Origin: UBA3937 sp050951585
GTDB lineage: Bacteria > Bacillota > Peptococcia > DRI-13 > DTU073
Length of the DNA: 64,000 nucleotides
Reading direction: 5' to 3'
NCBI GenBank assembly: GCA_050951585.1
Contig: JBMNJI010000007.1
Coordinates: 339,322 to 403,321 of the forward strand
The notes under the pieces are model-generated. The model saw nothing but the letters and a program-made list of their open reading frames with translations, had not been told where the DNA came from and made no database searches. The position numbers and the translations under genes were made by a program. How positions within the stretch are numbered: position 1 is the first letter of the stretch; the number at the start of each line of letters is the position of its first letter. Positions 51,138-59,381 of this stretch are shown piece by piece.

Positions 51138-52205
51138 TTAGTCGATTGCTTTTACAACAGCGGCGGTCATCGCCTCAGTTCCGACCAGTGTAGTGCCCGC
51201 CGTCCAGATATCAGGAGTCCTTAAACCCTGGTCCAAAGCCACCCCTACCGCACGTTCCACGTCGTTAGCGGCCGCCGCATTCTGAAATGAAATGCGCAAC
51301 AGCATGGCCAGGGATAATATGGCCGCCAAAGGATTTGCTTTATCCTGGCCGGCAATATCCGGGGCGGAACCATGGGCAGGTTCGTACAAGGCCGGGCCCT
51401 CCCCGATACTGGCTGAGGGGAGCATCCCTAAGGAGGCACCTAACACAGACGCCTGATCGGAGAGAATATCGCCAAACATATTCTCCGTAACCAATACATC
51501 AAACTGGGCCGGGTTCAAACAAAGCTGCATCGCACAATTATCCACATACAAATGGTGCAGAGATATTTCCGGGTGCTCCTTGCATTCCTCCAGCACAATT
51601 TTCCGCCACAAACGCGAGGTGTCAAGCACATTCGCTTTGTCGACAGAAGTAACCTTTTTCCGCCGCTCCCCGGCTAAAGCAAAAGCTACTTTCACAATCC
51701 GCCGGATTTCTGCCGCGCTATATTCAATCGTATCATAGGCCCGTAATTCCCCGGCCCCATCCGTTTCTGTGCCTCGGGCCCCAAAATACGCTCCACCCGT
51801 TAGTTCCCGGACAATCAGCAGGTCAACGCCTGCTATTTTTTCACTCTTAAACGGGGACTGCTCCAACAACTGCGGCCAACATTTGACGGGACGCAAATTA
51901 GCATACAAACGCAGTAACTTCCGAATCCCTAAGAGGCCCTGTTCCGGACGCACCTTTTTATCCGGGCCATCCCATCGGGGACCGCCGACAGCACCCAATA
52001 AGACCGCATCACTTTGCGTAACCAGTTTCTTCGTTTCCTCCGGCAAAGGATCTCCGGTCGCATCAATGGCACTGCCGCCGATCAGCCCGGTGTCCACCTC
52101 ATAGTCAAGGCCGTATTTTGGCCTGAGCGCCGCTAGAACGTTTAGCGCCTGTGCCGTCACTTCCTGCCCAATACCGTCTCCGGGGAGCACTGCCAGTTTA
52201 AACAT
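51138..52205 (-). CDS. leuB: 3-isopropylmalate dehydrogenase
   Basis: NAD-dependent oxidative decarboxylation to 2-ketoisocaproate, the third step of leucine synthesis, 355 aa. The opening LPGDGIGQEVTAQALNVL, the substrate-binding RELTGGAYFGARG (Arg and Tyr present) and the metal site NMFGDILSDQASVL are intact. It overlaps leuD by 8 nt and is the last gene of the ilv-leu operon. Confidence 0.97.
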   Translation of the reverse strand: MFKLAVLPGDGIGQEVTAQALNVLAALRPKYGLDYEVDTGLIGGSAIDATGDPLPEETKKLVTQSDAVLLGAVGGPRWDGPDKKVRPEQGLLGIRKLLRLYANLRPVKCWPQLLEQSPFKSEKIAGVDLLIVRELTGGAYFGARGTETDGAGELRAYDTIEYSAAEIRRIVKVAFALAGERRKKVTSVDKANVLDTSRLWRKIVLEECKEHPEISLHHLYVDNCAMQLCLNPAQFDVLVTENMFGDILSDQASVLGASLGMLPSASIGEGPALYEPAHGSAPDIAGQDKANPLAAILSLAMLLRISFQNAAAANDVERAVGVALDQGLRTPDIWTAGTTLVGTEAMTAAVVKAID

Positions 52206-52728
52206 TCTGCTGTTTCACCTTCTCTCTGACATAGGGAATGGCTCCGCCCGCCTGCAAGATTTCCAGCATGAACGCAGGAAAAGCTTCCCCTTGATAGGTC
52301 TTGCCATTGGTCTGATCCTCAATTACGCCCGTAGCCGGGTCCACCTCCAGCACAGACCCTTCCTCTACAGCAACGGCCGCTTCCGGAGCCACAATTACGG
52401 GCAAACCGATGTTAATCGCATTACGGTAAAAAATGCGGGCAAAACTTTCCGCAATAACACAACTAAAACCGGCATATTTAATCGCTACCGGAGCATGTTC
52501 CCGGGAACTGCCGCAGCCAAAATTCTTCCCGGCCACCAAAATATCTCCCTGCCGCACTTTCGTCGTAATCTCCGGAATGAGATCCTCCAGACAATGCTGA
52601 GCCAGATAATCCCCCTCGGAACGGGTGAGGTAACGGGCGGCGATAATCACATCCGTATCGATATCATGTCCGACTTTCCAAACCTTTCCCTTTAACTTCT
52701 TCAGCCCGGTTTTCTCGATTCCAGCCAT
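52198..52728 (-). CDS. leuD: 3-isopropylmalate dehydratase small subunit
   Basis: Swivel-domain partner of LeuC in isopropylmalate isomerisation, 176 aa. The signature KNFGCGSSREHAPVAIKYAG (about 68-87) and HDIDTDVIIAARYLT near the N-terminus mark the archaeal/clostridial-type small subunit. It overlaps leuC by 1 nt and leuB by 8 nt, so the complex is made by coupled translation. Confidence 0.96.
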   Translation of the reverse strand: MAGIEKTGLKKLKGKVWKVGHDIDTDVIIAARYLTRSEGDYLAQHCLEDLIPEITTKVRQGDILVAGKNFGCGSSREHAPVAIKYAGFSCVIAESFARIFYRNAINIGLPVIVAPEAAVAVEEGSVLEVDPATGVIEDQTNGKTYQGEAFPAFMLEILQAGGAIPYVREKVKQQNV

Positions 52729-54002
52729 TATTTCAGCACCTCCTCAGGAGCGGCAATGCGGCCCATTACGGCCGAGGCGGCCGCTACCGCAGGGTTAGCC
52801 AGGTAGACTTCGCTTTCGGGATGCCCCATCCGCCCCACGAAATTGCGATTGGTGGTGGAGACAGCCCGTTCGCCCTTGGCGAGAATACCCATATGACCAC
52901 CGAGGCACGGTCCGCAGGTGGGTGTGCTCACCACGGCACCGGCTTGCACAAAGGTTTCCACCAGGCCTTCCTTTACTGCCCGCAGGTAAATCTCCTGGGT
53001 GCCCGGAATGACAATCACCCGCACATTCTCATGCACCTTTTTATCATGCAAAACTTGCGCTGCCACCCAAAGATCCTCCCAGCGCCCATTCGTACATGAC
53101 CCGATGACAACCTGATCAATCCGCACATCTGCCTTTGCAGCCGCATCCACATCCCGCACATTGGAAGGAAGATGCGGAAAGGCAACCTGCGGCTGTAGCT
53201 TCGTCACGTCAATCTCCACAAGCTCACTGTAGATGGCATCATCATCGCTCCGGTATATTTTCCAGGGTCTTTTCGCCCTGCCCCGCACATATTCAATCGT
53301 CTTGTCATCGGGCGCAATAATCCCGTTCTTGGCCCCGGCCTCAATGGCCATATTCGCCATTGTCAGCCGCCCGTCCATGGATAAATTGCTGATGGCTTCC
53401 CCGGTAAATTCCATAGCCATATAGCGGGCCCCATCGACCCCTACTTTACCGATTGCCGCCAAAATATAGTCCTTTCCGGAAACCCAGGGATTTTCCGGCA
53501 CACCTTTAAAAACCACCTTCATGGTCTCCGGTACGCGGAACCAGATTTCCCCCTGGGCCATCCCCACCGCCAGATCCGTGCTGCCTACGCCGGTGGAAAA
53601 AGCACCTAACCCGCCATAGGTGCAGGTATGGGAATCGGCCCCGATGACCACATCCCCCGGTACGACCAAGCCTTGTTCCGGTAAGAAACAATGCTCAATC
53701 CCATTGCGTCCTACTTCATAATAATGGGCTAACCCCTGTTGTTGCGCAAAACACTTTATATCCACACATTGCTGTGCGGAAGGAATATCTTTCGCCGGAG
53801 CAAAATGATCCGGTATCAAGACCACTTTTTCCTGATCAAAAACCTTTTCCACGCCAATTTTCGCGAATTCTTTTATGGCCAGGGGACCGGTGATATCGTT
53901 AGCCAGAACCAGATCCAATTTGGCATTAATCAAATCACCCGCGGCAACCTTTTCCACTCCAGCGTGCGCAGCCAGAATCTTCTCCGTAATCGTCATTCCC
54001 AT
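52728..54002 (-). CDS. leuC: 3-isopropylmalate dehydratase large subunit
   Basis: [4Fe-4S] aconitase-family isomerase subunit, 424 aa, of the shorter archaeal/clostridial type that pairs with a small LeuD. Cluster cysteines appear in VIGSCTNGRWED and in STPTCGPCLGGH. GADSHTCTYGGLGAFSTGVG is intact. Start ATG at 54002 after AAGGGGG. It is separated from leuA by 506 nt that contain repeats and a structured element, the only large gap in the operon. Confidence 0.97.
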   Translation of the reverse strand: MGMTITEKILAAHAGVEKVAAGDLINAKLDLVLANDITGPLAIKEFAKIGVEKVFDQEKVVLIPDHFAPAKDIPSAQQCVDIKCFAQQQGLAHYYEVGRNGIEHCFLPEQGLVVPGDVVIGADSHTCTYGGLGAFSTGVGSTDLAVGMAQGEIWFRVPETMKVVFKGVPENPWVSGKDYILAAIGKVGVDGARYMAMEFTGEAISNLSMDGRLTMANMAIEAGAKNGIIAPDDKTIEYVRGRAKRPWKIYRSDDDAIYSELVEIDVTKLQPQVAFPHLPSNVRDVDAAAKADVRIDQVVIGSCTNGRWEDLWVAAQVLHDKKVHENVRVIVIPGTQEIYLRAVKEGLVETFVQAGAVVSTPTCGPCLGGHMGILAKGERAVSTTNRNFVGRMGHPESEVYLANPAVAAASAVMGRIAAPEEVLK

Positions 54003-54075
54003 CGTTCATCTCGCCCCCTTTTTACTAATCTTGCAGAAAAATGCTATACCCGAACCAAAAATTTTTCCTCCATCC

Positions 54076-54306
54076 GTGATATGTAGTGCCTGTAAATCAT
54101 CGGCTCTAATATCTTCCCCTCTACTTATTCCCCCGAAATATGTTGCTGCCTGCGATATGTATTGCCTGTGCTGAGCCTATCCTAACGTAATACTGTATCG
54201 GTTGAACTCATCTACCGCATTATCTTTTTTCTATAATTCGTTCCACCCTGTCCATGATATGTTGCCGTTTGCGATATGTAGTGCATACTGTCTGTGATAT
54301 GTAGTG
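54076..54306 (+). repeat. Dispersed GATATGTAGTGCCTG-like short repeats
   Basis: The spacer between leuC and leuA holds six related direct copies on the plus strand: near 54078, 54137 (AATATGTTGCTGCCTG), 54154 (GATATGTATTGCCTG), 54256, 54273 and 54296. Inverted, more or less diverged copies lie at 54487-54496 and 54507-54517. The last one covers the leuA stop codon (Asp-Met-stop written GATATGTAG on the minus strand). They flank the structured element. Confidence 0.7.
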
Positions 54307-54334
54307 CCTGAGCGTTTATTGCGGAGGACAGCGA

Positions 54335-54461
54335 AACAGACTTAACGAAAGCGAAGAGAGAAAGCAAAGGGGCTGACAGGACGTTAGCCCCAGCTCGAGT
54401 CAGCACATGGATGTGCTGTCGAGGGCGGTTTGCTTGATCCTGAGCTGAGTTCTAGTCTGTT
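54335..54461. ncRNA. Multi-helix structured element between leuA and leuC
   Basis: Four nested perfect helices: P1 AACAGACT/AGTCTGTT (54335-54342 with 54454-54461); P2 AAGCAAA/TTTGCTT (54362-54368 with 54429-54435); P3 GGGGCT/AGCCCC (54369-54374 with 54386-54391), stacked directly on P2; P4 CTCGA plus CAGCACAT with ATGTGCTG plus TCGAG (54394-54408 with 54411-54423). It is an RNA or a mobile DNA repeat; the strand cannot be fixed since all pairs are Watson-Crick. No known family comes to mind. Confidence 0.6.
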
Positions 54462-54508
54462 CTGTACGTAGCACGAAACGTCGAAGGCACACATATCCCT
54501 TTCCTACA

Positions 54509-56059
54509 CTACATATCTTCCTTCCGCAATAACTGCGGATTCACCCGCACCAGCTTATTCACCGCATTCAAATAAGCTCTGGCACTGGCCTCGATAATGT
54601 CCACGCTCAAACCGCGGCCCAGGAAAAGATGATCGCCCCACGCAACCCGCACAACCACTTCGCCCTGGGCATCTGTCCCTCCGGTAACCGCACTGATGCT
54701 GTATGACTCCAGCTTCACCGGCAAATTCACAATCGCCTCAATGGCTTTATACGTGGCTTCAACCGGTCCATCGGCGCACGCGGCCTCCTGAACTACCTTG
54801 CCGTTTATCTTAATGCTCACGGTGGCCGTAGAGGAAATGTTTGTGCCGGAACTCACCTGCAGGCTCTCGAGCTTGTATGCTTCCTCCCCTGTCCCTAAGA
54901 CCTGACTATCCATGAGCATAATCAAGTCTTCGTCCAAAATCTCCTTTTTCCGGTCTGTCAAGGCTTTAAATTCGGAGAATGCTTTATCCAAAGCTTCCCC
55001 TTCCAGCGAATAGCCTAAGTCCTCCAGTTGTAATTTAAAAGCATGTCGCCCGGAGTGTTTCCCCATCACCAACTTATTAGAACCAATCCCGACCATTTCC
55101 GGATTCATAATTTCATAAGTACTGCGCTCCTTCAAAACCCCATCCTGATGAATGCCGGATTCATGGGCAAAGGCGTTTCGCCCCACAATAGCTTTATTGG
55201 CCGGGATAGGCATCCCCGTATAAGTGCTCACCAAGCGACTGGTCCGGTATATCTCCCGCGTATTAATGCCTGTGGTAAAGCCGTAATAATCACGCCGTGT
55301 CTGAAAAGCCATGGCCAGTTCTTCTAAAGAGGCATTCCCGGCCCGTTCCCCGATGCCGTTTACTGCCACCTCAATCTGCCGGGCTCCGTTCAGCACTGCC
55401 GCAATGGAATTAGCGACCGCCATCCCTAAATCATTATGGCAATGGATACTGATCACCGCTTGCGAAATATTAGGCACGCCTTCCCTGATCGCTTTAATAA
55501 ACTGGCCAAATTCCCACGGAGTCGCATAGCCAACCGTATCAGGAATATTAATCACGTTAGCTCCGGCCTCAATTACTTTGGTGAAAATCTCACACAAAAA
55601 GGGAACCTCGCTCCGGGAAGCATCCTCGGCGGAAAACTCTACATCGTCAACCAGACTTTTCGCCAGCCGTACTCCTTCCACGGCCATTCTGACCACTTCT
55701 TCAGGTGGCTTTTGCAGCTTATACTGCATATGAATGGGGGAGGTGGCAATAAAAGTATGGATCCGCGGTTTTTCCGCCTCTTTAACTGCCTCATAAGCGG
55801 CGCGGATATCCTTCTCACTGGTACGTGCCAACCCCGCAATAATCGGTCCTTTTACTTCCCTGGCAATCCGCTGGACCGCCCGGAAATCCCCCTCCGAAGA
55901 AATGGGGAACCCGGCTTCAATGACATCTACACCCAGTTTCGCCAACTGCTGGGCAATCGCCAGCTTCTCTTCCATATTTAAGTTGACCCCGGGGGACTGT
56001 TCGCCGTCGCGCAACGTGGTATCAAAAATATAAATCCGTTGTCCGTTTTCTTCAATCAT
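54509..56059 (-). CDS. leuA: 2-isopropylmalate synthase
   Basis: Committed step of leucine synthesis: acetyl-CoA plus 2-ketoisovalerate, 516 aa. The catalytic DTTLRDGEQSPGVNLN (13-28), HCHNDLGMAVANS and VNGIGERAGNASLEELAMA are intact. The C-terminal LeuA allosteric domain (about 390-510) is present, so leucine feedback is expected. It begins 17 nt after ilvB2. Its stop codon lies inside a copy of the short repeat found in the following spacer. Confidence 0.97.
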   Translation of the reverse strand: MIEENGQRIYIFDTTLRDGEQSPGVNLNMEEKLAIAQQLAKLGVDVIEAGFPISSEGDFRAVQRIAREVKGPIIAGLARTSEKDIRAAYEAVKEAEKPRIHTFIATSPIHMQYKLQKPPEEVVRMAVEGVRLAKSLVDDVEFSAEDASRSEVPFLCEIFTKVIEAGANVINIPDTVGYATPWEFGQFIKAIREGVPNISQAVISIHCHNDLGMAVANSIAAVLNGARQIEVAVNGIGERAGNASLEELAMAFQTRRDYYGFTTGINTREIYRTSRLVSTYTGMPIPANKAIVGRNAFAHESGIHQDGVLKERSTYEIMNPEMVGIGSNKLVMGKHSGRHAFKLQLEDLGYSLEGEALDKAFSEFKALTDRKKEILDEDLIMLMDSQVLGTGEEAYKLESLQVSSGTNISSTATVSIKINGKVVQEAACADGPVEATYKAIEAIVNLPVKLESYSISAVTGGTDAQGEVVVRVAWGDHLFLGRGLSVDIIEASARAYLNAVNKLVRVNPQLLRKEDM

Positions 56060-56076
56060 CTCACTACCCCCCTCAC

Positions 56077-57780
56077 CTAACGTCCAATTTTCGCTTGGGA
56101 CACCATTTCATCCAACCCTTTACCGGCCAAAACCATCGGATACACATTATATTCACTGGAAAGCTCTACTTCCAGAATGGCTAAACCCGGATGGCGCATG
56201 AATTCTGCCATTTTTTCCGCTAATTCTTCCTTTTTCTGTACTACCAAGCCCAACGCCCCATAGGCCCGGGCAATATACTGAAATTCCGGCAGCTTCCGGA
56301 AATACACGGAAGCATACCTGCCCTCACAGTAATGATCCTGCAATTGTTTGACCATACCCAGTGTTTTGTTGTTAAAAATGACTATTTTCAACGGTAAATC
56401 TTCGGCGAGACAAGTGCCCAGCTCATTCATCCCCATTTGAAAACTGCCGTCGCCGGTGATTACTACGACCGGACGCCCGGGATAGGCTACCTGCGCCCCG
56501 ACCGCCGCGGGAATCCCATAACCCATCGTCCCCAAACCACCCGAGCTGATAAAAGAACGGGTCCTTTGCAGCTTTAGAGCGTGCGCCGCCCAAATCTGGT
56601 GTTGCCCCACATCAGTAGTAACAATCGTTTCCGGTGTCAAAAACTGATTTAAGGCCGCAATCACTTCCCCGGGATAAATATCTGGCGAGGCGCTTGTTCC
56701 GAGAGCATCGGCAGCCGCGTCAGGGCCCGTCTTACTCTCAATGAACGCATCCGCAGCCAGCCACAAGCCTGTACGCTGTTCTTCATCCAGAAGCTCAATA
56801 ATCTGTTTGAGAATAATCTTTAAATCACCGACCAGGGGCACATCAACCCGCATATTCTTCCCGATTTCAGCCGAATCGATATCAATATGGATGATCTTCG
56901 CCAAGGGCGCGAACCTCTGGGTATTCCCGGTGACCCGGTCATCAAAACGCATTCCCAGGGCAATAAAAAGATCACATTCCTGGGTAGCCATGTTTGCTTT
57001 TGCTAACCCGTAAGTGCCCAACATGCCCAGGGAGAGAGGATGTTTCCGCGAAATACTGCCTAACCCCATCAGCGTATTCACCACGGGAATTTGGTATTTT
57101 TCCGCCAAAAACAGCATTTCCTCTTCCGCTTTGGCACTGATCACACCCCCGCCTGCACAGATCAGCGGGCGTTTTGCTTCCTTCAATAATTGGACCACTT
57201 GTTTAATCTGTCCTTGATGCCCCGTCAGATTGGGCTTATATCCCCGCAATTCTATGCGCTGAGGCTCTTCCACCTGAACCCTTGCCGCCGCCACATCCTT
57301 CGGGATATCGATTAAAACCGGACCAGGGCGACCGCTTTTCGCGATATAAAAAGCCTCTTTGACAATCCGCGGCAAATCCCGAGTATCCTTCACTAAGTAA
57401 TTATGCTTACTGATGGGGTCGGAGATCCCGGTCACATCTACTTCTTGAAACGCATCTGTTCCGACCATACCCGAAGCTACCTGTCCGGTAATCATAACAA
57501 GCGGAATAGAATCCATATAAGCAGTTGCTACACCCGTAATGAGGTTCGTAGCTCCCGGACCGGATGTGGCCAGACAGACACCGACTTTTCCGCTGGCGCG
57601 CGCATAACCGCTAGCCGCATGGGCAGCGCCCTGCTCATGCCTAACCAGGATATTTCTGATGCGGCCGGAATTCTCCAACGCATCAAAAATCTCCAGCGAC
57701 GCTCCACCCGGATAACCGAAAATAACCTCTACACCTTCATTTTCCAGACATTTAACCAGAATCTCCGCACCCGAATCCAT
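56077..57780 (-). CDS. ilvB: Acetolactate synthase large subunit, second copy
   Basis: ThDP-dependent acetohydroxyacid synthase catalytic subunit, 567 aa. The N-terminal FGYPGGASLEIFDALE, RHEQGAAHAASGYAR (with the catalytic Glu) and the ThDP/Mg motif GDGSFQMGMNELGTCLAEDLP through NNKTLGMV are intact. It lies between ilvC and leuA and has no small subunit of its own. It is clearly diverged from the ilvB at 59350, though colinear with it. It could use the shared IlvN or serve a catabolic role. Confidence 0.95.
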   Translation of the reverse strand: MDSGAEILVKCLENEGVEVIFGYPGGASLEIFDALENSGRIRNILVRHEQGAAHAASGYARASGKVGVCLATSGPGATNLITGVATAYMDSIPLVMITGQVASGMVGTDAFQEVDVTGISDPISKHNYLVKDTRDLPRIVKEAFYIAKSGRPGPVLIDIPKDVAAARVQVEEPQRIELRGYKPNLTGHQGQIKQVVQLLKEAKRPLICAGGGVISAKAEEEMLFLAEKYQIPVVNTLMGLGSISRKHPLSLGMLGTYGLAKANMATQECDLFIALGMRFDDRVTGNTQRFAPLAKIIHIDIDSAEIGKNMRVDVPLVGDLKIILKQIIELLDEEQRTGLWLAADAFIESKTGPDAAADALGTSASPDIYPGEVIAALNQFLTPETIVTTDVGQHQIWAAHALKLQRTRSFISSGGLGTMGYGIPAAVGAQVAYPGRPVVVITGDGSFQMGMNELGTCLAEDLPLKIVIFNNKTLGMVKQLQDHYCEGRYASVYFRKLPEFQYIARAYGALGLVVQKKEELAEKMAEFMRHPGLAILEVELSSEYNVYPMVLAGKGLDEMVSQAKIGR

Positions 57781-57831
57781 AAAACATCCTCCTCCGGATA
57801 TCCAAATCCTTGAGCTCTCTACTCAAAAATC

Positions 57832-58836
57832 TTACTCCGCCTTTTTCTTTTTGAGCCAGGACATTTTACCCCTTAATTCCCGGCCGACTTTTTCGACGGG
57901 ATGCTCTAAATCAATCCGTCTCCTGGCGTTATAATTTGGTCTGCCTGCCATGTTTTCCAAAATCCAGTTCCGCGCAAAGGTGCCATCCTGGATTTCGCCC
58001 AGGACCTTCTTCATTTCGTTTCTGGTCTCCTCGGTAATGAGCCGGCGGCCGATCATCATATCACCATATTCAGCCGTATCACTGATTGAATACCGCATGT
58101 TGGCAATGCCACCTTCGTAGATTAAATCGATGATCAGTTTCAATTCATGGCATACTTCAAAATAGGCGGATTCCGGTTGATAGCCGGCCCCGACCAGGGT
58201 ATCGAAACCTGCTCTGATTAATTCGGTCAGCCCACCACAAAGGACGCATTGTTCGCCGAAAAGGTCTGTTTCTGTTTCTTCTTTAAAAGTTGTCTGCAGC
58301 ACACCTGCTCTGGTGCAGCCAATCCCCTTGGCGTAAGCTAAAGCAAGATCCATCGCCTTACCGCTGGCATCCTGATACACTGCTACTAAGCCGGGAATCC
58401 CTGTTCCTTCGGTATACAGCCTTCTGACCATATGACCGGGTCCCTTCGGCGCAACCATAAATACGTCCACATCCTTCGGCGGGACAATCTGCCCAAAATG
58501 AATATTAAAGCCATGGGAAAAAACTAAGGCATTTCCCGCTTTCAACCCCGGGGCAATCTCCTTTTTGTAAACCTCGGCCTGTCTCTCATCAGGAAGAAGA
58601 ACCTGAACGACATCAGCTTTTTCGGCGGCTTCCGCCACTGTATAAACTTTCAAACCTGCTGCCTCAGCCTTTGCCCAGGAAGGGCTCCCTTTTCTCAAGC
58701 CAATAATCACATTAATCCCACTATCCTTGAGATTTTGAGCCTGAGCATGACCTTGACTGCCAAAACCCAGTACCGCCACAGTTTTTCCTTCGAGATTACT
58801 TAACTCTGCATCGAAATCATAATACATTTTTGCCAT
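57832..58836 (-). CDS. ilvC: Ketol-acid reductoisomerase
   Basis: Class I KARI, 334 aa. It isomerises and reduces acetolactate or acetohydroxybutyrate. The cofactor loop GFGSQGHAQAQNLKDSG lies near 20-36. Its following segment LRKGSPSWAKA gives Arg48 and Ser51, a pattern compatible with NADPH. The metal-binding DLFGEQCVLCGG and the FxVCHELKLIID helix are intact. It follows ilvN by 62 nt. Confidence 0.96.
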   Translation of the reverse strand: MAKMYYDFDAELSNLEGKTVAVLGFGSQGHAQAQNLKDSGINVIIGLRKGSPSWAKAEAAGLKVYTVAEAAEKADVVQVLLPDERQAEVYKKEIAPGLKAGNALVFSHGFNIHFGQIVPPKDVDVFMVAPKGPGHMVRRLYTEGTGIPGLVAVYQDASGKAMDLALAYAKGIGCTRAGVLQTTFKEETETDLFGEQCVLCGGLTELIRAGFDTLVGAGYQPESAYFEVCHELKLIIDLIYEGGIANMRYSISDTAEYGDMMIGRRLITEETRNEMKKVLGEIQDGTFARNWILENMAGRPNYNARRRIDLEHPVEKVGRELRGKMSWLKKKKAE

Positions 58837-58898
58837 TTTGATTTGCCTCCTCTAATTTTTTAATAATAAATCTATCTTTCCCCTTTTAGGTATGAAAA

Positions 58899-59381
58899 CT
58901 ATTTTGGTCCTCTCACCATTGATACCTTGCCTGTTCTCACCAGTTCCTTAATTCCGAAGGGCCGTAAGGACTGAACAATCGCCTCAATCTTCCCTTCATC
59001 ACCGGTAGCCTCGATAATCAAGGAACGTCGTCCGATATCAACGACACGGCAACGGAAAATCTCCATCAACTGTAAGATCTCCTGTCGGGCCTCCTGATCG
59101 GCAGTAACCTTTAATAAGAGCATCTGCCGGTCCACTGTTTCTTCCTCCGTAATGTCATTGACCTTAATCACTTCAATTTGTTTATTTAATTGCTTCGTAA
59201 CCTGTTCAATTACTCTTTCATCCCCTTCGACGACCAGAGTAATCCTGGAAACCGACTTGTCTTCGGTTTCCCCGACCACCAGGCTCTCAATATTGTAGCC
59301 GCGGCGGGCAAATAGTCCGGCTACATGTGACAAAACACCAGGCTGATTCTCAACTAATACGGCTAATGTGCGTCTCACCAC
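58899..59381 (-). CDS. ilvN: Acetolactate synthase small (regulatory) subunit
   Basis: Regulatory partner of IlvB, 160 aa. The N-terminal ACT domain (VLVENQPGVLSHVAGLFARR, about 8-27) binds valine in the family; the second domain (about 80-158) completes it. Start is GTG (GTG GTG AGA CGC) after GGGAGG, 32 nt inside the end of the first ilvB, so coupled translation sets their ratio. Confidence 0.95.
   Translation of the reverse strand: MVRRTLAVLVENQPGVLSHVAGLFARRGYNIESLVVGETEDKSVSRITLVVEGDERVIEQVTKQLNKQIEVIKVNDITEEETVDRQMLLLKVTADQEARQEILQLMEIFRCRVVDIGRRSLIIEATGDEGKIEAIVQSLRPFGIKELVRTGKVSMVRGPK

Noticed and set aside
54212..54406. 64-aa minus-strand ORF between leuA and leuC
   Set aside because: It crosses the repeats and the structured element, has no ribosome site and no protein-like composition.
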